From: Schlesneria paludicola DSM 18645
GTDB lineage: Bacteria > Planctomycetota > Planctomycetia > Planctomycetales > Planctomycetaceae
Length of the DNA stretch: 45,865 nt
Assembly: GCA_945869955.1 (NCBI GenBank)
Contig: CAMBQP010000015.1
Coordinates: 1-45,865 of the forward strand
Reading direction: 5' to 3'
Shown here: piece after piece, positions 33,060 through 41,240 of the stretch
Position numbering within the stretch: the first letter of the stretch is position 1
Layout: every line of letters starts with the position of its first letter
Made by a program: the position numbers and the translations under genes
Notes under the pieces: model-generated
Seen by the model: the letters and a program-made list of their open reading frames with translations, nothing else
Told to the model about the DNA's origin: nothing
Database searches by the model: none

Positions 33060-35156
33060 TCAGTCGGCACCGATCGGATGTATTTCGAGCCAGGCTTGAA
33101 ACATCAGCACGTCCCAGAGCAGGTAACTCCAGTCTGCTCGTCCTCCGAGGTGTTCAGCCCACTTCTGCCGAATCAACGGAGGCTGGAAAAAGCCTTCCTG
33201 CTGAATTCGACGCTCGTTCAGCAGGTTTTCGGCCCAGTTTTGTAGTGGACCACGCAGCCAGTCCCCGATCGGGACTCCGAAGCCGACTTTGGGGCGTTCA
33301 AACAAATCTCGGGGGACATAGCGGGCCAGCACATCGCGGAGGATTTTCTTCCCGGTTCTCCCCTCGACCTTGAATTCGTGCGGCAATGACCAGGCAAACT
33401 CAACCACACGGTGATCCAGCAGCGGGGTTCGTGCTTCTAACGAGACCCCCATACTGGCTCGATCGACTTTCGTCAGAATATCAGACGGGAGATAATTTCC
33501 CGTGTCGTAGGCCTGCCAGGCCTGCTGGAATTCACGGGGGCTGTCGGGGGACCGGCCAGGAATCAGTTGCGGTATGGTGAATCCGGCCATCGTCGGTCGT
33601 TGATTCGTGGTGAAAAACGAATCCATTGTCTCAAAGGGGGAGAGATCATCCTGCTGTCGATCACCTTGCGGCGGATCACCTTGTGGCGGATCACAGTCGC
33701 GGCGAGAAATCCCCAGCACGACTTGATCCAGGTCACGCCAGTGGGACAAATTTCGCAGATAGCGATCCGAGGGTCCTCGTTCACACAGGACATCGCCGAC
33801 TCGGGTCAATAATCGCGTCAGTCGTCTCGGCGGCAGTCGTCCCGTACACTGACAAATTCGTCCGATGGGGGTCCGGATCGCGGCGGGGATTTTCCGCAGC
33901 CACTCCACTGCGCGCAGCCATCGGTTCGGTGTAGTGGAAGGGGTCTGAAAGTATCCGTCGAGCGCTTCAAAGTAGCGTCGGTATCCGCAAAACAGTTCGT
34001 CGCCGCCATCTCCCGATAAGGCGACCGTGACATTCCGGCGGGCAAGCTGTGAGACCAGGTAGGTCGGAATCTGCGACGAATCGGCAAACGGTTCGTCAAA
34101 CAGGTGCGGCAATAAGGGAATGACTTCGAGCGCCTGGTCTGCCGTCACGATCATCTCGGTATGATCCGTCTTGAGATATTGTGCCACCCGAAGGGCGTAA
34201 GGGGCTTCGTTAAAGGCTTCCTCGACAAATCCCATTGTAAACGTTTTGACCGGACGCGAAGACTGCTTTTGCATCAGTGCGACCACCAGCGACGAATCAA
34301 TACCGCCGGACAGAAAGGCCCCGAGGGGGACGTCCGCTTCCATCCGTCGGCCGACGGCATCGGTCAGCAAGGCATCCAGTTGGGAAACCGCTTGGGCATA
34401 CGATCCGGTAAAGGGCTGACGCAATCCGTGGGTGATGACCTCTCGTAAACTCCAGAATGGCTTGAGCGATGGCAGGGTCGATTCCGACCAGAAGCCCTCG
34501 TCATTCCGCCGGATCGTCAGCATCGTTCCCGGTTGCAGGGGGACGACGCGGTGATAGATCGAGTGTTGCGACAGATACGATTGTCGTAAAAACTCGGCAA
34601 CCGCCACTCGATCCACGTTTGGCCGAAAGGCCGGGTGGGCTCGAAAGGCTTTTGTCTCGGAAGCAAACAGCAAGGTTTCGCCAAATTTTGCGTAGTAGAG
34701 CGGCTTTTTCCCGAGCCGGTCACGAATCAGGGTCAGTTCCTGCTGCTGCCGGTCCCAGAGGGCAATCGCGAACATCCCGATCGTCCGCCGTATGGTGGCT
34801 TCGATCCCCCATTCGGCAAATCCTTCGATGAGAACTTCCGTGTCCGAGCGACCACGAAAGGAATGCCCCAGGGCCACGAGTTCGGCTTTCAAGTCGGGGT
34901 GATTATAGATTTCGCCATTGAAGACGATTACATACCGACCACACGCGGACATCATCGGCTGATGTCCTGACGCGGACAGATCCACGATCGCGAGTCGACG
35001 GAAGCCGAGTGCGATTCCGGACGAGGGATCGCACCAGGCCCCGGCATCATCGGGCCCGCGATGCCGTAACCTTTTCGACATGGCGTTGACAACGGGCTCG
35101 ATGCTCTCACCCGAGAGATGCGGTGCGATCGATAAAAAGCCGGTCAGTCCACACAT
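33060..35156 (-). CDS. asnB: Glutamine-hydrolysing asparagine synthase
   Basis: A 698-residue AsnB-type enzyme starting at ATG 35156. Cys2 (MCGLTGFLS) is the class II glutaminase nucleophile, and RHRGPDDAGAW, FNGEIYNHPDL and GRSDTEVLIEG complete the glutaminase domain (1-200). The synthetase domain has the PP-loop SGGIDSS (residues 283-289), LSGDGGDELFCGYRRYF and TKVDRASMGVSLEARTPLLD. It makes asparagine, or amidates another acid, from aspartate/ATP and glutamine ammonia. The family is usually about 600-650 residues; part of the surplus is a short tandem insert of PPQGD pentads encoded near 33644-33703. The promoter must lie in the 491-bp divergent gap shared with the sigma-54 activator gene. 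Confidence 0.94.
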   Translation of the reverse strand: MCGLTGFLSIAPHLSGESIEPVVNAMSKRLRHRGPDDAGAWCDPSSGIALGFRRLAIVDLSASGHQPMMSACGRYVIVFNGEIYNHPDLKAELVALGHSFRGRSDTEVLIEGFAEWGIEATIRRTIGMFAIALWDRQQQELTLIRDRLGKKPLYYAKFGETLLFASETKAFRAHPAFRPNVDRVAVAEFLRQSYLSQHSIYHRVVPLQPGTMLTIRRNDEGFWSESTLPSLKPFWSLREVITHGLRQPFTGSYAQAVSQLDALLTDAVGRRMEADVPLGAFLSGGIDSSLVVALMQKQSSRPVKTFTMGFVEEAFNEAPYALRVAQYLKTDHTEMIVTADQALEVIPLLPHLFDEPFADSSQIPTYLVSQLARRNVTVALSGDGGDELFCGYRRYFEALDGYFQTPSTTPNRWLRAVEWLRKIPAAIRTPIGRICQCTGRLPPRRLTRLLTRVGDVLCERGPSDRYLRNLSHWRDLDQVVLGISRRDCDPPQGDPPQGDRQQDDLSPFETMDSFFTTNQRPTMAGFTIPQLIPGRSPDSPREFQQAWQAYDTGNYLPSDILTKVDRASMGVSLEARTPLLDHRVVEFAWSLPHEFKVEGRTGKKILRDVLARYVPRDLFERPKVGFGVPIGDWLRGPLQNWAENLLNERRIQQEGFFQPPLIRQKWAEHLGGRADWSYLLWDVLMFQAWLEIHPIGAD
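33644..33703 (-). repeat. 15-bp tandem repeats inside asnB encoding Asp-ended pentads
   Basis: Four consecutive 15-base units start with GATCA at 33644, 33659, 33674 and 33689. The two central copies differ at one base and the outer ones are diverged. On the minus strand they encode pentads ending in Asp (CD, PPQGD, PPQGD, RQQDD). The insert is in frame and lies in a surface loop of the synthetase domain. Confidence 0.85.
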
Positions 35157-35431
35157 GGCTGAGAACTTATAGGAAAAGAGAAATCACCCCGGCACCCGTC
35201 CGCGTAACCCTGATCGTCACAATCAGGAAGGACGAGCGCAGCATATCCTGACCGCAGCAGATCTGGTATCGCAGCACCCTCGGCACGGTCCCACCTGCAC
35301 AGTCCAACCTTGTTTGATGGGACCGGCAACCGGAGAATCCTGCAGGAATTTCGGCCATTCAGAGCGGAATGGAATGGTTTGACCACCAAGAGGGAAACCT
35401 GGGTGGCTGTTGGCCGATTCCTCCAGTAGGG

Positions 35432-35453
35432 GGGATCTCGGCGGGATCTCGGC
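35432..35453 (+). repeat. Perfect 11-bp tandem repeat
   Basis: Two adjacent exact copies of GGGATCTCGGC in the asnB/activator gap, flanked by G-runs on both sides. It has the same style as the other short tandem duplications in this window. Confidence 0.93.
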
Positions 35454-35590
35454 AGGGGGGCGGAAAGACTCTGAGGATACCAATTGTGACTTCCTGGGGA
35501 GATTGGTTCTTCGTCCGCAGGTCTTTGGGGTGTTTGAGTGGTAGTTTTATTCTGATTGTCTGCATAAACTGTACAGAGACCGAAATGACG

Positions 35591-35620
35591 CGCGAACATT
35601 CGCGTCACGTTTTTTGTGAC
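35591..35620 (+). promoter_or_regulatory. Adjacent inverted repeats upstream of the activator gene
   Basis: CGCGAA-CA-TTCGCG (35591-35604) is followed at once by GTCAC-N7-GTGAC (35604-35620). Both are perfect dyads and lie 28-57 bases before the ATG at 35648. Dyads at this distance could be operators or a structured leader. If translation started at the in-frame ATG 35585 they would instead be coding. Confidence 0.35.
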
Positions 35621-35647
35621 ACATGGACATTTGACGAGGCATCGCGC

Positions 35648-37066
35648 ATGTCGGGGAAGGAAAGTACCCCAGTCGATCTTTCCGGGGTTTCGATCCGGGT
35701 ACTGATTGTTGACGACGATGAGGCGCACGCGCAGGCGGTCGCAGAGAGTCTGCAGCGCGTCGGTTACGATTGCACTGTGGCAGGCTCGGGTAAGCGCGCA
35801 GTCGCCCTGATTGAAAGCCAGACATTTGATGTCATCGTCACCGATCTGATGATGGATGATATCGATGGGCTGGAAATCCTGCGCAAGTCGAAGGAAGAGC
35901 TTCCCGACGCGGAAGTGATTCTGCTGACGGGACATGCCTCGATCAAGACGGCCGTTGCAGCAGGTCAGCATGGGGTCCACACGTATCTCACCAAGCCTTT
36001 AGACATTACCGAACTGCGGCATGCTGTTGAAAAGGCATCCAGCCGAGTGCGGTTACTGCGTAACAATGCCGAACTCAGCCGTCGCCTGGACGAAAAGTTC
36101 GGTTACGAAGGGGTGATTGGGAACAGTCCGGTGATGCACCGCGTGATGGAGAAGTTGCGGAGTGTCGCGCCGACGGACAGCACCGTCTTGATTCTCGGTG
36201 AAAGTGGGACCGGTAAAGAGCTGGCGGCCCGGGCGTTGCACCAGAACAGCGAACGTAAGAATAAGCCGTTTGTACCGCTGAATATTTCCGCACTTCCGGA
36301 AAGCCTGCTTGAAGGAGAATTATTCGGCCACGAACAAGGGGCATTCACGGGTGCGATTGGGAAACGGATTGGCAAGTTTGAGTATGCCAATGGTGGTACG
36401 TTGTTTCTCGATGAAGTGGGTGAAATGCCGATGGCGACTCAAATTAAGTTGCTGCGGGTGCTGGAGGATCGCAAGGTTTCGCGGATTGGTGCTAACGAAG
36501 AGATGGATGTGAATGTCCGGGTTGTTGCTGCAACCAATGCGGACATGCAAGAGGGGATTAAGCGGGGGACCTTTCGTAAGGATCTCTATTTCCGCTTGGC
36601 GGTGGTCACGATTGAGCTGCCGCCGCTCCGGGAACGTCGCAGTGACATTCCGTTATTGGTCGATTCGTTCCTCAAGCAGCTTTCGGCACGCAATCATCGT
36701 CCGATTCCGATTGTGACCCGTCAGGCGCAACAGGCGCTGATTGCGTATGACTGGCCAGGTAATGTGCGAGAACTGCGCAACGCTCTGGAAGGGATGATCA
36801 TTCTCGACAAAGACGGTCGTCTGGATGTGGATGACCTGCCGTCGGATATTGTTCCGCAGGCTTTCAGTCCCGACCACATCGATTCACAGGGGTTACTGCA
36901 TGGGGCTGATTCGCTGATTGGTCGACCGCTGACAGAAATCGAAAAGTACTACATCCAATGTGCCTTGGAAATCACCGGCGGACGACGGGAAGAGGCGGCC
37001 CACCTGTTGGGAATTGGCGAACGGACGATGTATCGCAAGATTAAGGAATACGACATCAAAGGATGA
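35648..37066 (+). CDS. Sigma-54-dependent NtrC-family response regulator
   Basis: A 472-residue regulator. ATG 35648 has GAGG eight bases upstream; ATG 35585 is less likely. The receiver domain (about 15-130) has the acidic pocket LIVDDDEA and the phospho-accepting Asp in VTDLMMDD, with the switch Lys in YLTKPLD. The AAA+ domain (about 155-390) has Walker A GESGTGKE, the sigma-54 contact loop GAFTGA, Walker [10 protein letters not shown] and the R-finger region DLYFRL. The C-terminal Fis-type helix-turn-helix is in [18 protein letters not shown]. On phosphorylation it should oligomerise and open sigma-54 RNA polymerase complexes. No cognate kinase gene is adjacent. Its targets are unknown. 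Confidence 0.96.
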   Translation: MSGKESTPVDLSGVSIRVLIVDDDEAHAQAVAESLQRVGYDCTVAGSGKRAVALIESQTFDVIVTDLMMDDIDGLEILRKSKEELPDAEVILLTGHASIKTAVAAGQHGVHTYLTKPLDITELRHAVEKASSRVRLLRNNAELSRRLDEKFGYEGVIGNSPVMHRVMEKLRSVAPTDSTVLILGESGTGKELAARALHQNSERKNKPFVPLNISALPESLLEGELFGHEQGAFTGAIGKRIGKFEYANGGTLFLDEVGEMPMATQIKLLRVLEDRKVSRIGANEEMDVNVRVVAATNADMQEGIKRGTFRKDLYFRLAVVTIELPPLRERRSDIPLLVDSFLKQLSARNHRPIPIVTRQAQQALIAYDWPGNVRELRNALEGMIILDKDGRLDVDDLPSDIVPQAFSPDHIDSQGLLHGADSLIGRPLTEIEKYYIQCALEITGGRREEAAHLLGIGERTMYRKIKEYDIKG

Positions 37067-37291
37067 GTGTTCCCCTCGCGGATGGGATGTCTGCTCGCAG
37101 ATTTTGCCGGCGTAGTATGCTGGCGTAGGATGCGTGTGTCGGTAGCCGGAATTCTGCTGGCGTCGTCCGGTAGAGATTTTGGGTGGTCCCCATCAACCAC
37201 CGATCAAAAGTGATCATGGAGGACGATTGCGAGCTGGTTGGCTCGGCGATCTTGGATTTGTTTGAGTTGTTCTGAAAGGGAGTTTTTTCCA

Positions 37292-38089
37292 GTGGAGTCT
37301 GATTCGCCTGTTTCCCCTGCGCTGCAATTGAGTCCGACCGAGGTCGAACAATTTCAGCGTGACGGATTTCTGATCGTTCGTAACCTGGTCAGTCCGGCCG
37401 AGATCCAGGCCATGCGCCGCGTTACGGAGCTTGGACTTCGTGATCACATCGAGCCGATCGAATACGAAGCGGATTTAAAATATCCCGGTGCACCGATTTC
37501 CCTCGAGGCAGAAGGGGGAAGGACTATTCGACGACTGAAACAGGCTCATAGTCGAAGTTTCCTGTTCCTGGAGTGGATGATCCGTCCTGAAGTTTTGAAT
37601 CGTCTCAAGCAATTATTGGGTCCACGGGTGGTCTGTCCGCTGGCTCATCATAACTGCATCATGACGAAGCAGCCGAAATACAGTAGCGAAACGGGTTGGC
37701 ACCAGGACATTCGGTATTGGTCGTTTCAACGTCCGGAATTGATCAATATTTGGATCGCGCTCGGGGCCGAGACTGCGGAAAATGGGTGCCTGCAAGTCAT
37801 CCCCGGTTCGCATCAATTGTCTCTTGATCCGAGTCGTCTGGATCAGGAACTGTTTTTTCGTGCGGATTTGCCAGAAAATCAACTGTTGATTGCCAGGAAG
37901 ACATTGGTGGAATTAGGTCCTGGAGACGTCGTGTTCTTTCATTGTCGGACCTTGCACGCGGCCAGTCGCAATACGCAGAAAGAAACGAAGTATTCAGCGG
38001 TCTTTACGTTTCGCTCGGCTGATAACCCGCCGCTGGCAGGCTCACGTTCTGCAGCATTACCCGAATTATTGCTGACACCGGGTGTTTAA
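37292..38089 (+). CDS. Phytanoyl-CoA dioxygenase (PhyH) family protein
   Basis: A 265-residue Fe(II)/2-oxoglutarate-dependent oxygenase. GTG 37292 is the start: AAGGGAG lies nine bases upstream and no better codon precedes the conserved FQRDGFLIVRNLVSPAEI. Iron ligands are readable as the H-x-D of GWHQDIRYW and the distal His in FFHCRTLHAASRN. WIALGAETAENGCLQVIPGS between them is the standard PhyH core. 2-oxoglutarate would be held by a later Arg (VFTFRSADN). The substrate is unknown; bacterial members hydroxylate diverse small molecules. It lies 15 bases before truB, so they are likely co-transcribed. Confidence 0.93.
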   Translation: MESDSPVSPALQLSPTEVEQFQRDGFLIVRNLVSPAEIQAMRRVTELGLRDHIEPIEYEADLKYPGAPISLEAEGGRTIRRLKQAHSRSFLFLEWMIRPEVLNRLKQLLGPRVVCPLAHHNCIMTKQPKYSSETGWHQDIRYWSFQRPELINIWIALGAETAENGCLQVIPGSHQLSLDPSRLDQELFFRADLPENQLLIARKTLVELGPGDVVFFHCRTLHAASRNTQKETKYSAVFTFRSADNPPLAGSRSAALPELLLTPGV

Positions 38090-38103
38090 GAAATTCGAAT
38101 TTG

Positions 38104-39039
38104 ATGAAATTTTGCGGCGTTCTCAATCTCGACAAGCCGATTGGTCTCACCTCTCGGGATGTGGTCAATCGTGTGGTGCGACTTGTTCGGCCAGCGAAAG
38201 TGGGGCATGCCGGGACACTCGACCCACTGGCAACGGGGGTGCTTGTCGTCTGTGTTGGCAATGCCACGCGACTGATCAGCCTGGCCCAGGAAGGACGCAA
38301 ACGGTATCTCGCCCGATTTGTCCTGGGGCAGTCGAGTGATACCGACGACATTACAGGCCAGGTCACTCAAGGGGGGGACTGGACCGGAGTCAAACTCGGT
38401 GATCTCGAGGGGCTGCTTCCCCAGTTTGTCGGGCGGATTCAGCAGGTCCCACCGCAATTTTCCGCCATTCATGTGCAGGGTGAGCGTGCCTATGATTTGG
38501 CGCGGCGTGGCGAGGTGGTTGAATTACAAGCGCGACCAGTCGATGTGTTTGCGATTCGGATTGTGAACTTTGAAGCACCGGCGCTGGAGCTCGACATTGA
38601 ATGTGGGAGTGGCACCTATATTCGCTCACTGGCGCGGGATCTGGGGGCCCGATTGGGGTGTGGGGCATTGATGACCGATTTGCGTCGACTGGGGGTCGGT
38701 CCGTTTCTGTCATCCGCGGCGATTGCTGCGGACCAATTGACGCTTGACAATTTGGCCGCCAATCTGCAGCCAGCGATCAATCTGGTTCAACACCTCCCCC
38801 AGCGATTCCTCAGTCCTGACGAAGTGCTTGCCGTTCGACGAGGGCAGGGGATCTCGCTGGGTCGCTTGAGGGGCGAATCGCTGCCGGGCGAATTGCCTGC
38901 TGGCTTTTTGCCGGCGACTGCCAGTCCCCCAGCAGAAACTCGGATCGCACTCGTTGGAGTGGATGGTCAGCTACTGGGGATGGGGGAGGCGGATTTTCAG
39001 GAACAACGCATCAGACCTCGCATCGTCTTTCCGGATTGA
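38104..39039 (+). CDS. truB: tRNA pseudouridine-55 synthase
   Basis: A 311-residue TruB enzyme starting at ATG 38104 (a TTG three bases before is also open). Family motifs are GVLNLDKPIGLTSRDVVN, the catalytic-Asp segment KVGHAGTLDPLATGVLVVC, GRKRYLARFVLGQSSDTDD, PPQFSAIHVQGERAYDLAR and GSGTYIRSLARDLGARLG. A C-terminal PUA-like region follows (LSPDEVLAVRRGQGI, RIALVGVDGQLLGMG). It converts U55 in the T-loop of tRNAs to pseudouridine. The gene ends with a 15-bp perfect in-frame duplication that repeats the last four codons and the stop. Confidence 0.97.
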   Translation: MKFCGVLNLDKPIGLTSRDVVNRVVRLVRPAKVGHAGTLDPLATGVLVVCVGNATRLISLAQEGRKRYLARFVLGQSSDTDDITGQVTQGGDWTGVKLGDLEGLLPQFVGRIQQVPPQFSAIHVQGERAYDLARRGEVVELQARPVDVFAIRIVNFEAPALELDIECGSGTYIRSLARDLGARLGCGALMTDLRRLGVGPFLSSAAIAADQLTLDNLAANLQPAINLVQHLPQRFLSPDEVLAVRRGQGISLGRLRGESLPGELPAGFLPATASPPAETRIALVGVDGQLLGMGEADFQEQRIRPRIVFPD

Positions 39040-39054
39040 GTCTTTCCGGATTGA
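39025..39054 (+). repeat. 15-bp tandem duplication of the last codons and stop of truB
   Basis: Two exact adjacent copies of GTCTTTCCGGATTGA. The first encodes V-F-P-D and the stop of truB; the second repeats the same codons and an in-frame TGA. This is the same arrangement as at the end of the Nudix gene (5267-5290). Confidence 0.95.
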
Positions 39055-39087
39055 GTCTCTCCCCTGTGCGTGGCCGCGAACGAGGAC

Positions 39088-40914
39088 TCAGGGATTGGCC
39101 GGTTCGAGAGCCGAGGCGGGGGCTTCGAAATCGATGCCAGGAAACTCAATGGGGACACTCGTCGGATCTGGATCTGTCGTCGCTGAATTGAGATCTGCCA
39201 GAGGTTTCTCAAATACGGGTTCACGCGGCGGTAGCGAACCCGGTTGAAGTTTTTCCACCAGATTCATGGGGATCGCGATCACCAGCGGCTTGGCAGAAAG
39301 TTCTGGCAACAGTGCCGGTGGTGCAGTGGTACGAGAATCCTGGCGGGCAAGCTGTGGTGGCTCGGCCAATTTCTGCGTCGAGGCGGGTTGTCCAACGTTT
39401 GACAGTTTCGCAGGATCGATTCGCGGTAAAGGATTCTTGGTTTTTTCCAAATGTCCTAATGGGGGACGAATTGAGACCGACCTCAACGGATTGGGGCTGG
39501 AGATTCGGGCCTGAGGAATTGGCAATTCCGGTGCTGCGGGTTGAGTCGGTTCGGCTTTTGTTTCGGGGATGACAATCGGCTCGGCAATCGGCATCGGAAC
39601 AGCTTTGAGTTCCGGAGTCGAGGAGGGTTTGAGATCCTCTGTTCGTTGCGCAACTTGTTTCGGTTCGAGGACCGTCTGTGGCGGCTTTGGCGTGCTGATC
39701 ACCAGCGGATTGCTTGGAGACGAGACCTCGGATGAAGTTGCTGGAGTTTTTCGGGCCAGTGATTCCGTCGGGACGGCGATTTCCGTAGGAGCTTGATTGG
39801 CCCGAATTCGCTCGCGGTAAAGGATGAGTGCATTCAACGAGTGGAACAGCGGTCCGCAATCGATTTTCGTATCTCGATGAATGATGAGCTCGCGCGACAG
39901 CATCCAGATCGCACTGCGAACCCAGGGTTCATTCAGCCGTTCTTTTGGCAGGCTGATCGAAAGGAACTCCATGGTATGCCCGGTGGTATTGAAGCGTTTA
40001 TTGACATCGGGGGTATGGCCAGGCCCCTTGTAAGAGTCACTCGAGAACGAGCCATCCCCATTCTGGAGCGAGCGGGCCAGTTCGATATGTTGCTTGATCT
40101 TTTGATCTGCCTGAAACCATGCACCACGTAAGCGACCCCCGCTGGCAAGGTACTTGTCACGGGTGCGCGTTAACGCGAACAGACGATGATTGCCACCACA
40201 CGGAGCCCCCACCACCGGAGCATTCGATTCCATCTGCACCAGTCGTTCGATGCTCCAGGTCTCGTTGAGCTGATTGGTCCAGGTCGCATCAGACGAGAGA
40301 AAATGCTGTAAAGCCCAGAGGACCCAGGTTACTTCTTCTTTCGTGTTGACCTCTTTCATGGTGTTATTCACCAAATCATTCAAGGACACCACTTTTCCCT
40401 GCACATGAAACTGGTGATCCATCGGTAAATTTGACTGCGACAACAGCGCCAGAAACTGGGCGGGATGTCCTTCAAAAGCATAAATTCGCGTATAGGGGTG
40501 AAATTTTGCTCCGTGCGGGGTCAGCAGCAGCCATGGCTGATTGTCAAATTGAGGCTCGGCGGTTGAGAGCCACTGGATGGCATTGACCTTTTGATTCCCC
40601 AATCGGACTTCCGTATTTTCACGCATCGCGAGAATACTGTGGAAAATCTGCCAGGGTGAATGCGAATTCGCGGTCAGCGTTCGCTTGCCAGTGGTCTCGA
40701 TGGCGCGGTCGAGTAATTGCAGGACTGGGTCTGTTGTCTCGTTGGCGGGAATGGTTTCAGCCGCGACCAACTGAATGACTTCTGCCGAAGATGCCGGGGC
40801 AGAAACCAACGAGTTCTCGACCTGTGCCACTATCTCGCGTGTTTCCAACAGGGGCATCAGCGTGCAGAAGGTCAAGAGAGACCCGACCATGGTTGTCCGG
40901 CTGCTGTTTTGCAC
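39088..40914 (-). CDS. Secreted alpha/alpha-toroid-like protein with Pro-rich C-terminal tail
   Basis: About 608 residues. An N-terminal signal peptide (MVGSLLTFCTLMPLL, cleavage near IVA-QV) precedes a helical domain (about 70-355). That domain contains toroid-style segments such as ARSLQNGDGSFSSDSYKGPG, TTGHTMEFLSISLP and SAIWMLSRELI, together with WQIFHSILAMRE and a conserved-looking GAPCGGNHRLFAL. This resembles prenyltransferase/squalene-cyclase-like toroids found in planctomycete exported proteins. The last 250 residues are low complexity, rich in Pro, Ala, Glu and Thr (repeated PxxP with AEP/KPP units), and look like a flexible cell-wall or matrix spacer. The function is unknown. It converges with truB and is divergent from the TrhO-RluA fusion gene. 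Confidence 0.82.
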   Translation of the reverse strand: MQNSSRTTMVGSLLTFCTLMPLLETREIVAQVENSLVSAPASSAEVIQLVAAETIPANETTDPVLQLLDRAIETTGKRTLTANSHSPWQIFHSILAMRENTEVRLGNQKVNAIQWLSTAEPQFDNQPWLLLTPHGAKFHPYTRIYAFEGHPAQFLALLSQSNLPMDHQFHVQGKVVSLNDLVNNTMKEVNTKEEVTWVLWALQHFLSSDATWTNQLNETWSIERLVQMESNAPVVGAPCGGNHRLFALTRTRDKYLASGGRLRGAWFQADQKIKQHIELARSLQNGDGSFSSDSYKGPGHTPDVNKRFNTTGHTMEFLSISLPKERLNEPWVRSAIWMLSRELIIHRDTKIDCGPLFHSLNALILYRERIRANQAPTEIAVPTESLARKTPATSSEVSSPSNPLVISTPKPPQTVLEPKQVAQRTEDLKPSSTPELKAVPMPIAEPIVIPETKAEPTQPAAPELPIPQARISSPNPLRSVSIRPPLGHLEKTKNPLPRIDPAKLSNVGQPASTQKLAEPPQLARQDSRTTAPPALLPELSAKPLVIAIPMNLVEKLQPGSLPPREPVFEKPLADLNSATTDPDPTSVPIEFPGIDFEAPASALEPANP

Positions 40915-41240
40915 ATTTACCCCCGTCTAACTCAGTCTGATTTGCATGTTTTTCCCCGACAAGCGAGCGAACGCCATCGCCGGAGGCAATTCAATCTCTG
41001 CACCCGCCCGATGGAGTTGGTTCCAACACGATTCCTGAGATGCAAACCGGCAGGAATGGCCGTTGATAACTGTAATTTCCCCAAGCTCTGGGTGGGTAGC
41101 GTGCTGATTCTTCGACACTTTCGCTACACTCTGGCCAATTGCTGCGGTGTGACAGGACGAGACGCCGCAATCGTTAAAGTTTGACAATGTCAGCGGTGGT
41201 TTCCGCTCTCCAAGTTCCGACGTTTTTTCGAACCAATTCC
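40915..41240. other. Divergent intergenic region toroid/TrhO-RluA
   Basis: About 326 bases between divergent genes. An open frame on the minus strand (40927-41247) has no recognisable domain or ribosome site and overlaps the next gene's start, so I do not call it. TTTGACAATG at 41179-41188 contains a TTGACA hexamer, but no matching -10 box is evident. Confidence 0.45.

Larger units (their letters stand above)
35157..35647. other. Divergent intergenic region asnB/sigma-54 activator
   Basis: A 491-bp gap between divergent genes. It contains the 11-bp perfect tandem repeat at 35432-35453 and two adjoining inverted repeats at 35591-35620 close to the activator start. No conserved small protein is apparent, and no sigma-54 (GG-N10-GC) promoter could be recognised. 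Confidence 0.5.

Noticed and set aside
35144..35980. 278-codon minus-strand frame overlapping asnB start and the activator
   Set aside because: It overlaps two well-supported genes and has no recognisable motif; a shadow frame.
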